Positions 39,753 through 49,000 of a stretch of 64,000 nt of DNA are shown piece after piece. Under the pieces are notes generated by a model that was given only the letters and a program-made list of their open reading frames with translations, was not told the origin of the DNA and did no database searches. Each line of letters starts with the position of its first letter. Within the stretch, counting starts at the first letter, position 1. The stretch comes from Debaryomyces hansenii CBS767 (Eukaryota > Ascomycota > Pichiomycetes > Serinales > Debaryomycetaceae): positions 682,001 to 746,000 of the forward strand of contig NC_006048.2 in assembly GCF_000006445.2 (NCBI RefSeq), written 5' to 3'. A program made the position numbers and the translations under genes.

Positions 39753-39776
39753 CACGTGAAGAATAATTTACCCAAT
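39753..39776. promoter_or_regulatory. CACGTG and CCAAT upstream of complex I NDUFV1
   Basis: TCACGTGA (CACGTG 39753-39758) and CCCAATG (CCAAT 39772-39776) lie 136-159 bp before the ATG at 39912. This combination fits Cbf1 and Hap-complex control of respiratory genes. Confidence 0.5.
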
Positions 39777-39911
39777 GAAAAAGCTGGAAATCCAATTACC
39801 AAAACAGCACAAAAATAAATGGCTACAACAAAAAATTCAGTAAGAACGTTATAATATTATATTTAGGATAATAGATTGAGTACAACGTCCAATATCCAAT
39901 TCATTGCTAGG

Positions 39912-41375
39912 ATGATTCATAACTTAAAGACACAACAGCGTTCTTTAAGACGTGGGTTGGCTACTATTGCAGATGCAACCAATCCAAATAGAGTTCATGG
40001 TGGATTAAAAGATCAAGATCGTATTTTCCAAAATGTTTACAATAAGTACGGACATGACTTAAAGTCAGCCCAGAAGATGGGTGACTGGTATAAGACCAAA
40101 GAAATCATCTTGAAAGGGGACAAGTGGATTATTGACGAAATGAAAAAATCAGGTTTAAGAGGTAGAGGAGGTGCTGGATTCCCTTCTGGTCTTAAATGGT
40201 CGTTCATGAACCCTCCAGGATGGGAAAAGAATCCAGGCCCAAGATACTTGGTTGTCAATGCAGATGAAGGTGAACCAGGTACTTGTAAAGATAGAGAAAT
40301 TATTAGAAAGGATCCACACAAGTTAGTTGAAGGGTGTTTATTAGCCGGACGTGCTATGAATGCCACTGCCGCTTATATCTATATTAGAGGTGAATTTTAT
40401 AATGAAGCTGTTATTTTACAACAAGCTATCAACGAAGCATATAAAGAAGGATTAATCGGTAAAAACGCATGTGGTTCCGGCTACGACTTCGATGTGTACA
40501 TTCACCGTGGTATGGGTGCTTATATTTGTGGTGAAGAAACCGCATTGATTGAATCTCTTGAAGGTAAGGCCGGTAAGCCAAGATTGAAGCCGCCATTCCC
40601 AGCAGGTGTCGGTTTATTCGGTAGACCATCAACTGTTACCAATGTTGAAACCGTTGCTGTTGCCCCAACCATTTTAAGAAGAGGTGGTGACTGGTTTGCT
40701 TCTTTTGGTCGTAAGAACAACACCGGTACCAAATTATTCTGTATATCCGGTCATGTCAATGAACCATGTACCGTTGAAGAAGAAATGTCCATTCCATTAA
40801 AGGAGTTATTAGAAAAGCACTGTGGTGGTGTCAAAGGTGGCTGGGACAACTTATTAGGTGTTATTCCAGGTGGTTGTTCTGTTCCAGTTATGCCAAAATC
40901 TGTTTGTGATGATATTGCTATGGATTATGATGCATTAAGAGATGTTGGTTCTGGTTTAGGTACCGCCGCTGTTATTGTTATGAACAAAGAAACCGATATG
41001 ATCAGAGCCATTCAAAGATTCGCTGCTTTCTATAAGCACGAATCCTGTGGTCAATGTACTCCATGTCGTGAAGGTACCACTTGGTTACAGAAGATGATGG
41101 ACAGATTTGTCAAGGGTCAAGCCACTGAAAAGGAAATTGACATGATTTTCGAATTAACTAAGGAAATTGAAGGTCACACTATTTGCGCCTTAGGTGATGC
41201 CGCTGCATGGCCAATCCAGGGTTTGATCAAGTCTTTCAGACCTCTCATGGTTGACAGAATCAAACAATACGAACAAGAAAGCCAGTGCTCAGTCAGCTAC
41301 GGTGGATGGGTTAAAGGTGGTAAAGTCAAAGAAGGTAAAGTCATTGACAATCCATTGCCATCCGCTCATCACTAG
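39912..41375 (+). CDS. NDUFV1: NADH:ubiquinone oxidoreductase 51-kDa subunit (complex I, NDUFV1/NuoF)
   Basis: The NADH- and FMN-binding subunit of proton-pumping complex I, absent from S. cerevisiae. 487 residues from the ATG at 39912, giving a basic presequence ([20 protein letters not shown]); the upstream extension starts at TTG and is not used. NADH site [16 protein letters not shown] near residue 80; [19 protein letters not shown]-region [33 protein letters not shown]. The 4Fe-4S (N3) ligands are in [13 protein letters not shown] near 377-388 with the distal Cys in [13 protein letters not shown] near 425. Codon use is strongly biased and I saw no in-frame CTG. It is the clearest marker that the organism is not a Saccharomyces-type yeast. 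Confidence 0.98.
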   Translation: MIHNLKTQQRSLRRGLATIADATNPNRVHGGLKDQDRIFQNVYNKYGHDLKSAQKMGDWYKTKEIILKGDKWIIDEMKKSGLRGRGGAGFPSGLKWSFMNPPGWEKNPGPRYLVVNADEGEPGTCKDREIIRKDPHKLVEGCLLAGRAMNATAAYIYIRGEFYNEAVILQQAINEAYKEGLIGKNACGSGYDFDVYIHRGMGAYICGEETALIESLEGKAGKPRLKPPFPAGVGLFGRPSTVTNVETVAVAPTILRRGGDWFASFGRKNNTGTKLFCISGHVNEPCTVEEEMSIPLKELLEKHCGGVKGGWDNLLGVIPGGCSVPVMPKSVCDDIAMDYDALRDVGSGLGTAAVIVMNKETDMIRAIQRFAAFYKHESCGQCTPCREGTTWLQKMMDRFVKGQATEKEIDMIFELTKEIEGHTICALGDAAAWPIQGLIKSFRPLMVDRIKQYEQESQCSVSYGGWVKGGKVKEGKVIDNPLPSAHH

Positions 41376-41792
41376 ACTAAAAAGGTACTAAGAAAGATTT
41401 TTTTTAATTATTCATGAGCCGTATAGTCTAAAATGTCATGAGGTTCACTGCATTTTTTTTATTATAAATATATACATAATTCCAACTACTACTATTATTA
41501 TCCTTATATTATCCTTAACTGTTATATATCATTTATTACTTATTCTCCAGTATTTATAAGTTTATATTCCTAATTCAATATTGATATAGAATTGTCCTGT
41601 AGTGCCTGAGATGAGTCGCGGATCGGCGAGTCGGAGTTTGTGTCTACATAAAATTTTCATCGGAGTTGTTTTTAGATTAAAGAATCTGATCAATACATAA
41701 GACAGCATTGGCTGATTGAAAAAGGTTGACTTTTGGATCGTCTCGAGATATTTTGTATATTATCAGTCTTTGTCCAGTAAAGTATATCTAAA
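41376..41792. other. Intergenic region upstream of GDT1
   Basis: 417 bp. The left half is an AT-rich 3' region. A GC-richer patch at about 41605-41640 contains GATGAGTCG (Gcn4-like with one mismatch) and CGAGTCGG. No RNA or open frame is recognised. Confidence 0.4.
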
Positions 41793-42800
41793 ATGAAATT
41801 AGGCCAATTAATAATATTATCGTCTATATTGTTAGGGACTACCGTGTCCTTAGATAATGGAGGAAGTCAGGGAAGTGCCGCAGGGTTGGAGAAGAGTAGT
41901 GGTCTTGAAATATCTAATCTTGACATGAAAAGTGGGAAGGGAGCAGCAAATATTGGAGTGAAGGAGATTGAAGAAAATGATAATAACCCTACACCAATAG
42001 ATGCTAAGAGGCCGTTAGATCCGCCAGTTGGGGATGAACAAGAGGGAACTGGAGAAGAGAATCCATCGTACAATTCATTTTTGATGTCCATTTCGATGAT
42101 TATAGTCTCTGAAATCGGTGACAAAACGTTTTTAATTGCTGCTTTGATGGCAATGAGAAATTCAAGATTCATTGTATTCTCAGCTGCCTTTTCGTCCTTA
42201 GCCGTTATGACTGTATTATCAGGTATCGTGGGCCATGCATTGCCTGCATTAATTTCCCAAAGACTCACTCAATTTTTAGCGTCCATATTATTTATTGTAT
42301 TTGGGCTTAAATTGCTCAAGGAAGGCTTGGAGATGTCCAAGGAGCTAGGTGTTGAGGAAGAGTTGGCAGAAGTTGAAGAAGAAATTGCGTCGAACAATTT
42401 GAATAACGAAATGGAAAATATGGAAGGCGGCTCTTCCAATAAGTTTACAGCTAAGAGCCAAAATAAAAAGTGGTACGTTGAATTTGGTGACCAAATTAGA
42501 AATTTAGCCTCATTTGTATTATCACCAGTTTGGATTCAGGTATTTGTGATGACATTCTTAGGCGAATGGGGTGATAGATCACAAATCGCTACTATAGCTA
42601 TGGCAGCGGGTTCGGACTACTGGTATGTTATTTTAGGTGCCATTATCGGTCATGGTGTTTGTACTGCTGCAGCATGCGTTGGTGGAAAGTTATTAGCTAC
42701 AAGAATTTCAATGAGAAACGTTACATTAGGGGGAGCCATTGCATTCTTTGTTTTTGCTATCTTATACTTTTACGATGCACTTTATAACACTGAAGCGTAA
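41793..42800 (+). CDS. GDT1: Golgi Ca2+/Mn2+ transporter Gdt1 (UPF0016/TMEM165)
   Basis: A 335-residue cation transporter that supplies Ca2+ and Mn2+ to the Golgi and supports glycosylation. An N-terminal signal sequence (KLGQLIILSSILLGTTVS) is followed by a low-complexity lumenal stretch. The two duplicated halves each carry the ExGD(K/R)(T/S) signature: SEIGDKTFLIAALMAMR near residue 107 and LGEWGDRSQIATIAMAAG near 256. Six hydrophobic segments are visible, with an acidic cytosolic loop (LGVEEELAEVEEEIASN) between halves. Length is close to S. cerevisiae Gdt1 (280) plus a longer N-terminus. Convergent with MED8. Confidence 0.95.
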   Translation: MKLGQLIILSSILLGTTVSLDNGGSQGSAAGLEKSSGLEISNLDMKSGKGAANIGVKEIEENDNNPTPIDAKRPLDPPVGDEQEGTGEENPSYNSFLMSISMIIVSEIGDKTFLIAALMAMRNSRFIVFSAAFSSLAVMTVLSGIVGHALPALISQRLTQFLASILFIVFGLKLLKEGLEMSKELGVEEELAEVEEEIASNNLNNEMENMEGGSSNKFTAKSQNKKWYVEFGDQIRNLASFVLSPVWIQVFVMTFLGEWGDRSQIATIAMAAGSDYWYVILGAIIGHGVCTAAACVGGKLLATRISMRNVTLGGAIAFFVFAILYFYDALYNTEA

Positions 42801-42887
42801 GACTTTCATTGTATAATAATAAATTACGCTATAGATCAATATTTCATATATAGGAATAGTTTATACCTTCAGGAATAATATTAATAA

Positions 42888-43565
42888 TTATGTTAATACA
42901 CCTTGACACATAAACTTTAAAACTCTATTTGGATGAAGACCACTCTTACCTCCAGCGGTTATCTTTAGCTCCTCTTCGTATTTTTGGTTCTCTATCTTCT
43001 TATTTTCTTCAGTCTCTTTTTTTTCGTCTTCAGAATCCAAGTATTTCAATTCTTCTACCGAGTTGAACCCATAAAACTGAAAGTCTTCTCTCAATTCTTC
43101 GATCTTCGTTAAACACCACTGTGCAAATTCATCATCCTTCTGTACATTAACATATTCATTTTTTCTTTTATCTATAGCACTTTCTATCCATTCATCAACT
43201 TCGGGTAAAGGCTTTTTCCTCAATAGTGTCGTTATTAAGCCTTCTTGCTGTGTAGTTGGAAACGATGGTAGTGGGTATACATTTGTATTTTTCAACAATT
43301 CATCATTATTTTCTAAATCTGATGTTATAGTATGCAACTGGGTTAACAATACTTGGAATTGATTCTGGAACTGGGCATAATTTGGAAGTTTTACCTTATT
43401 GGGATGACGATTATGATGATTGATTTGGTCCGATAGTTTACGGAGTGATAAATGTACTTGATTTAGGCGATTCCGTATGGATTCCAAAGAATCAGTTGGT
43501 ATTTGCGATGTATTTATCTCAGACGTCAGTACTGTGTTACTATTGGCAGAATGTATTGAATTCAT
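42888..43565 (-). CDS. MED8: Mediator head-module subunit Med8
   Basis: Med8 anchors the Mediator head module (with Med18/Med20) to RNA polymerase II transcription. 225 residues from the ATG at 43565 ([20 protein letters not shown]), like the 223 of S. cerevisiae. The frame extends further upstream without a good start and that part is discarded. Landmarks: [40 protein letters not shown], then the highly conserved [19 protein letters not shown] and [17 protein letters not shown]. The acidic C-terminal half ends in a short helix ([14 protein letters not shown]) that matches the Med18-binding tail. Confidence 0.93.
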   Translation of the reverse strand: MNSIHSANSNTVLTSEINTSQIPTDSLESIRNRLNQVHLSLRKLSDQINHHNRHPNKVKLPNYAQFQNQFQVLLTQLHTITSDLENNDELLKNTNVYPLPSFPTTQQEGLITTLLRKKPLPEVDEWIESAIDKRKNEYVNVQKDDEFAQWCLTKIEELREDFQFYGFNSVEELKYLDSEDEKKETEENKKIENQKYEEELKITAGGKSGLHPNRVLKFMCQGVLT

Positions 43566-43703
43566 CGTCGAATGCTTGGTCTTGAAGTATTTCTTGAATA
43601 AGCTCTTAAGAGAAATAAGTTCAAAATGACTATTACACAAAAATCTAAATTTAATGAAAAGACCATAGATTGAAATACTGTGAAAAGTATTACAACCAGA
43701 ACA

Positions 43704-44501
43704 ATGATAAGACAAAACTATAGTTTAGCTAATGAACTAAAGGACAAGGAGAGGAAGCAACAAAGTAAAGTTCAACAACGACAAAAACGTCAGTTTAAAA
43801 CAGAGAAACTATCTGCGGCAGATCCAATACGAATATTCAGACAAATTGAAAGACTAGAGCTGAATAATGATAAGACAGAAAGAGATTTACTGTATTTGAA
43901 AAACCTTAAAAATGATTGGGAATTTATAAAGAAGAATGGTTTACATAAAGCAAAGGTTGAGTCTTTTTTGATTCAGAAAGAACAAGAAGAAAAGGCCAAA
44001 GTGAAAGCTAATAGTAAGCTATGGGGGCTGAAATCGATATACTTTAACCCCGAATTGAATCCACTTGGTAAAGTGCCGGGAGAAAACTTACTGGAAAAGC
44101 CTATATTTCAGTTACCAAACCATACAAAGCCTTTGAAATCGCATGTGTATACGAATTATGCGAAGGATCCGCTAATTGATACTTTAGAACTTGTTTTACC
44201 CGAAGGAGAGCCTCCAAAATTCTATAAAATGGTTCAAAATACTCAACGAGATAACACTACCAGTAATGTTCCATCTTCTAATACAACGAATGCTCCAAGT
44301 GCTGGTGAAGTTATACTGTCGTCTGAAAAAGGTATAAATATGCTCGTTCCATCTGCTCTTCTAAAGAAACCAAACAAGAAAGAGTCTGATCATAATAGTA
44401 GAGAAGATGAATACGACAATGAAAATGATTTTGCGCCAGAAGAAGAAGAATATTTGATAGCGATAGGAAAACTTCCTTCGAAAAGAAGTAGAATCAGTTA
44501 A
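43704..44501 (+). CDS. WBP11-like protein, probably splicing-associated
   Basis: A 265-residue basic protein from the ATG at 43704 ([18 protein letters not shown]); upstream codons in frame start only at GTG. The first 90 residues resemble the Wbp11 N-terminal domain: charged [20 protein letters not shown], then [20 protein letters not shown] and [18 protein letters not shown], a predicted coiled coil. Further on [17 protein letters not shown] suggests a second short conserved motif. The C-terminus is acidic ([15 protein letters not shown]) with a basic last segment ([10 protein letters not shown]). WBP11 proteins sit in activated spliceosomes; function here is inferred. It is divergent from MED8 with 138 bp between starts. 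Confidence 0.62.
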   Translation: MIRQNYSLANELKDKERKQQSKVQQRQKRQFKTEKLSAADPIRIFRQIERLELNNDKTERDLLYLKNLKNDWEFIKKNGLHKAKVESFLIQKEQEEKAKVKANSKLWGLKSIYFNPELNPLGKVPGENLLEKPIFQLPNHTKPLKSHVYTNYAKDPLIDTLELVLPEGEPPKFYKMVQNTQRDNTTSNVPSSNTTNAPSAGEVILSSEKGINMLVPSALLKKPNKKESDHNSREDEYDNENDFAPEEEEYLIAIGKLPSKRSRIS

Positions 44502-44650
44502 CTCATTTACAAACTATAGCACACACGTTATTTATGCATACTTTATTCAGGGTGTATTTTACATATATACAGAGGAGTAATATTATAGACAAGGATGTTT
44601 CGAAAAAAACACAAGATATGTACAAGAAATATGCTCTAATAAATGATAAA

Positions 44651-45748
44651 CTAGGATAACAATCTCACGACAATTTCCCAAGTACCAAACATAATTATAG
44701 AATTAGGAACGGTTCTCAATAAATGAGGTGTCAAACCACCATATATACTTGCAAGACCTTCTTCCTTAATAACTAACTTGAAACATTGTATTAGGCCAGT
44801 ATATTTCGGTTTACCAGTAGATTCTAATGGAGCTTGTCTCAAACGAGTTCTAACAACCTCATGTGGATATGTTATTAATGATGCAATAAACTTTGCAGCA
44901 CCGGCTGCACCTGATCTTGCAGACCATTCTAAAATATAATCTTTTGTAGTTTTATTCTCAGCTCTTAATCCATGCGCCTCAATAGAACGTTTATTGATAA
45001 TAGATTTCATCTCTTCATAGAGAACCCATTGTAATGTAGATTCAACACCACCTAAGTAGGATGCACTTAAACCTTTATAAAGGCCTTTAACACCCTCATG
45101 TTTTATCACATTCTTGAAGCAATCCCATGAATTTTTATAGTGCTTCCCTTTAGTCTTGTCTAACTGCAATCTTGTTTTAATTAACCAAATGGGGTTCGTG
45201 GCGGTAGAAGTTACAAACCCTGCATTGATACCAGACACCAAATGGATCCAAGTCTCTTCTTGACCGTTGTTGAAGTTAGAAGAAATGAAATCCTTGGTGG
45301 CACCGTATGTGAAGAAATTTATAGATCTCGCAGGAATTACGCCAACCAAATTTGGTCCCAACCCTTTGAATAATGCTCTAGTACCTTCATTGGCATACAA
45401 ACCTCTAATAACAGTGCCAGTTTCTTTGAAATGTTGTGCTGCTTTGATGACTGGATTCGAAGATTTCGGAGTTTTATTATATGTGGAATGATAGACGTCA
45501 GATTGTAACCTTGTTTTAACAACGTCTAATGGACAAGTAGCTACCGCTCCGACCATACCACCTATTCCACCCGCCACAAAATGAACCCATGGCTTAGTCT
45601 GTGATTTAGGTTCTATTGTGCCTTTAGTATATTCGAGTTTTTCGGGGTTTCTTATAGTAGAAGACTTCTCATCGGAAGCAAGATATGGAAATGATGATTT
45701 TGCATCTTCCTCTAAATTATGTAACTTTTCATTTCTGGAACTTCCCAT
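44651..45748 (-). CDS. RIM2: Mitochondrial pyrimidine nucleotide carrier Rim2
   Basis: A 365-residue mitochondrial carrier that exchanges pyrimidine nucleotides (and is linked to iron) across the inner membrane. Three Solcar repeats carry the signatures PLDVVKTRLQ, PIWLIKTRLQ (with Trp in place of the acidic residue, as in this subfamily) and PHEVVRTRLR. Rim2-specific text includes KPWVHFVAGGIGGMVGAVAT, FKGLGPNLVGVIPARSINFF, NSWDCFKNVIKHEGVKGLYK, and the C-terminus TVPNSIIMFGTWEIVVRLLS, practically the same as the yeast protein. The N-terminal 50 residues are a polar extension. Confidence 0.97.
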   Translation of the reverse strand: MGSSRNEKLHNLEEDAKSSFPYLASDEKSSTIRNPEKLEYTKGTIEPKSQTKPWVHFVAGGIGGMVGAVATCPLDVVKTRLQSDVYHSTYNKTPKSSNPVIKAAQHFKETGTVIRGLYANEGTRALFKGLGPNLVGVIPARSINFFTYGATKDFISSNFNNGQEETWIHLVSGINAGFVTSTATNPIWLIKTRLQLDKTKGKHYKNSWDCFKNVIKHEGVKGLYKGLSASYLGGVESTLQWVLYEEMKSIINKRSIEAHGLRAENKTTKDYILEWSARSGAAGAAKFIASLITYPHEVVRTRLRQAPLESTGKPKYTGLIQCFKLVIKEEGLASIYGGLTPHLLRTVPNSIIMFGTWEIVVRLLS

Positions 45749-45861
45749 ATTGAAACTTTAAAATACCTCACGGTCTAGTATTTCAACGTTCTTTTTATTG
45801 TGGATAGAATTTTATTTATGTCCTATCCATATAGATAATTTTCAGTTAAAATAGAAATATC

Positions 45862-45880
45862 AAAAAAAAAAAAAAAAAAA
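45862..45880. repeat. Poly(A) tract, 19 bp
   Basis: An uninterrupted run of 19 A in the 257-bp gap between RIM2 (start side) and MOT1 (stop side). It could be a nucleosome-depleting dA:dT tract in the RIM2 promoter, 114 bp before its ATG. Confidence 0.9.
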
Positions 45881-46005
45881 CCTCAAAATGACTGTGCGGC
45901 GCAATGATATTCTTCGCTGTACAAACAAGGGAAAGTATTAAAGTATTACTTCTAATATATTTTATACTATATAAACACTATGGTACACAATAAACAGATA
46001 GTCTA

Positions 46006-49000
46006 TTATTTAAGAGTTTTAATAAAGTTGTCAAGATTGTATTCATCTTCATATTGAGATTCGTCCCATAAGTCAGCCAATTCTCCGACAGCTCCTGCCG
46101 CTTTACCAGTAAGACCACCAGCGACATCATCAGGAACATTTTCTTCCTTTTTATCAGTGTTATTTTCACCGATTTCGACTAATTTTGCAGCATTTTCGTC
46201 AACATCAAAAAGATCTAACAATTGATTAGTATCCATCGATGCTAAGCCCGAATTTTGTTGATTAACGATTGTAGAAGCAATATTCATTTTGAATTTTTGC
46301 AAACCCATAATCTTTTCTTCTAACGTATTTTTCGTGATTAATCTATAAACGTTAACAACCTTCTTCTGTCCTAATCTATGGGCTCTATCCATAGCTTGCA
46401 AATCATTCATTGGATTCCAATCATGTTCAACGAAAATGACAGTATCTGCACCAGTTAAATTGAGTCCTAATCCACCAACTTTCGTGGTTAAAAGTAGAAC
46501 ATCAATAGATGGATCTTCGTTGAACTTACGGACGATTGATTGTCTATCTCTCGGGTCAGTACTACCATCTAATCTTGTGTATGTAACTGAAGGTAAGTAT
46601 TTCTTTAAAAGTTCATTCTCAACTATATCCAACATGTCCTTCAATTGGCAGAAAATTAATGCTCGATGTTCTGAAATAACACCTTCGGATGTAATCATTT
46701 GCTGTTGCTTTTGCTTTTGTTTATAATTTGCAGACAAATAATCGTTATCATTAACACCAATACCACATTCTAATAATAGATTTTTCAAGGACATCAATTT
46801 TGGTGAATGTTCAATGCTTCTAATATCAGATTTATGGGACTGTAAGTAGGTGCTCACTTCCGCAAATTTAGGGTGATCTGGAGAAAGGACTAAAGCAGGA
46901 TGATTACACAATTTTCTCATATATTGTAAAGCTTGGAAAACATGAGTTTTGCCTTCTTTTGCTTCGTCACCCTCACTTTGAACTTCATCCACAACTGTAG
47001 ACTTTTGCTTTTTAGCAAAGTCTTTATATAATTGCTTTTGTAAATCACTCAATTCACAATAGTAATCTTGAATGATCTTGGGTGGTAAATCAGAAAGTAC
47101 ATCTTCCTTAAGACGACGTAACATGAAGGGTAACACCTGCTTGTGTAACGACTCCAACGCCAAAGCACCTGCTTCTTGTTCTTTGGATGATGTTTTACTG
47201 CTTCTACTGGTTGCAATTGGTTTCGCAAACTTTTCATGAAAGACCTTTTCAGTACCTAAGAATCCGGGCATCAAAAAGTCAAATAATGACCACAATTCTA
47301 GAACATTGTTTTGAATTGGTGTACCTGATAATATTAACCTATGTTCACCTCTTATTCTCTTAACGGATCTAGTTAACTTGGAAGCAGCGTTCTTGATGAT
47401 GTGCCCTTCATCTAAAACACAATAATTGAAATCATGGTTAGCTAAAAATTCAACATCGTTACGACAAACATCATAGGATGTAACAACAATATCTGCGTCA
47501 TGGATTTGTGACCTTATCGCTGATCTAATCGAAGGAGCCCCGGCATATACTATTACTTTTAAAAATGGTGCATACTGATTATACTCTTGTTCCCAATGCC
47601 CAGTCAATGAAGGAGGACAGATTATGATTGAAGGAAGACGTCTAAATTCAGCAGATTGCGTCTCCTTAAACCTTTCCGCTCTCATGTAATGGTCTGATGC
47701 AACTATACAAATAGTCTGCAAAGTTTTCCCAAGGCCCATATCATCACACAAAATACCATGTAAATGGTATTTGTTCAAAAATGCTAACCAATTTACACCT
47801 TCCTGTTGGTATTTACGCAAGGTTGCTTTAATACTTACAGGCAAGTCAAAAGATTTGACCTTGGTTGGGTCCATCATTTGCTGAATGAAATCTCTTTCTC
47901 TATCCCTCCCTTCTAATAATTCTTGAGGCATATCAGCAGGATCAGGAATACCAGCTTCTAAGGGAACCAATTTAATTATGGAAGCGAAAGTAGTAGTTGC
48001 TAAAATACGAACATCTTGATCAGTATCACTCATTCTTCCTAGTACTGGCACGATTAAGAAGACGATGTAGGGTAATATGTCCGACCCCATAGTACTGGAA
48101 AGATGATAAATACTCTCAATTGCACCTTGCCTTTCCTTAACTTCCCCCGCATTATTCAACATTGGTAAGATTGACTTGACTAAAAATGTAAACGCTTTTG
48201 TAGGACAAATCGAAGATATAGTCGCAAAACACTTTGCAGTAGAATAACGGAAAACAGAAAAATCAGAGCTTAAGCCAGGTATTAATAACGGCAACCTCTC
48301 AATAATTTCAGGGTATAATGAACTATCCAATTTCGGAAGCAACGCACGCAATACCCCTAAAGCATCGATAATGCTCTGTCCTTTTAATACGTCTTCTATT
48401 ACTTCATTTGTCGAAGAAATCTTCAATAAATTCAAAGGCTCAAGCATTAATTCTTTTAACTTCGATACTTCTTCAAATAAGTTCGATTTATAGATACTAA
48501 GTAATGCCTCCAATGTCATAAGTGCACCATTACGCTTGATTCTAGCTTCAATTATAGCGCGTTCATGCGCCGCAATATCAGCAGGATCAGTTTTAGCTTC
48601 TTCTTTTCTCAAAGATAAAATATAATCCTTGAATTTAATATTATGATAAAACTCAGGAACTTCAGAAGTATCCACACATAGGAAAGCACATAAATTTTTT
48701 ACAATCTTATCCGCTGCTCCCTTTTTACCTGCAATATTTAATTCTTTGATTAAATGCGCTACGGCAATAGCAGATCTCTGTTGCAAAATACCCGACTCCT
48801 CTTGTTTAACACTATCCATAAGCGATCTGATGATTGGATTCAACTTCTTTGGAATACCATTCAATGCAAGTACAGCTGCAGCATAAACAGATAATATTCC
48901 TGTCGTTCTGTGAGTGCGTGCAGTATTGGCCTCTTGTATGGCCACCGTGATACGATGCTTGGAATCTTCAAGTGTTTGATTGGCACTCATTCTATACGTT

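Noticed and set aside
39820..39911. Alternative first exon of NDUFV1 (MATTKNS followed by GTAAGA).
   Set aside because: No TACTAAC before the only usable acceptor, and the ATG at 39912 already gives a good mitochondrial presequence.
43639..43686. Short upstream frame [15 protein letters not shown] before the WBP11-like gene, possible first exon.
   Set aside because: Ends in TGA and there is no donor/branch/acceptor set that joins it in frame to the main frame.
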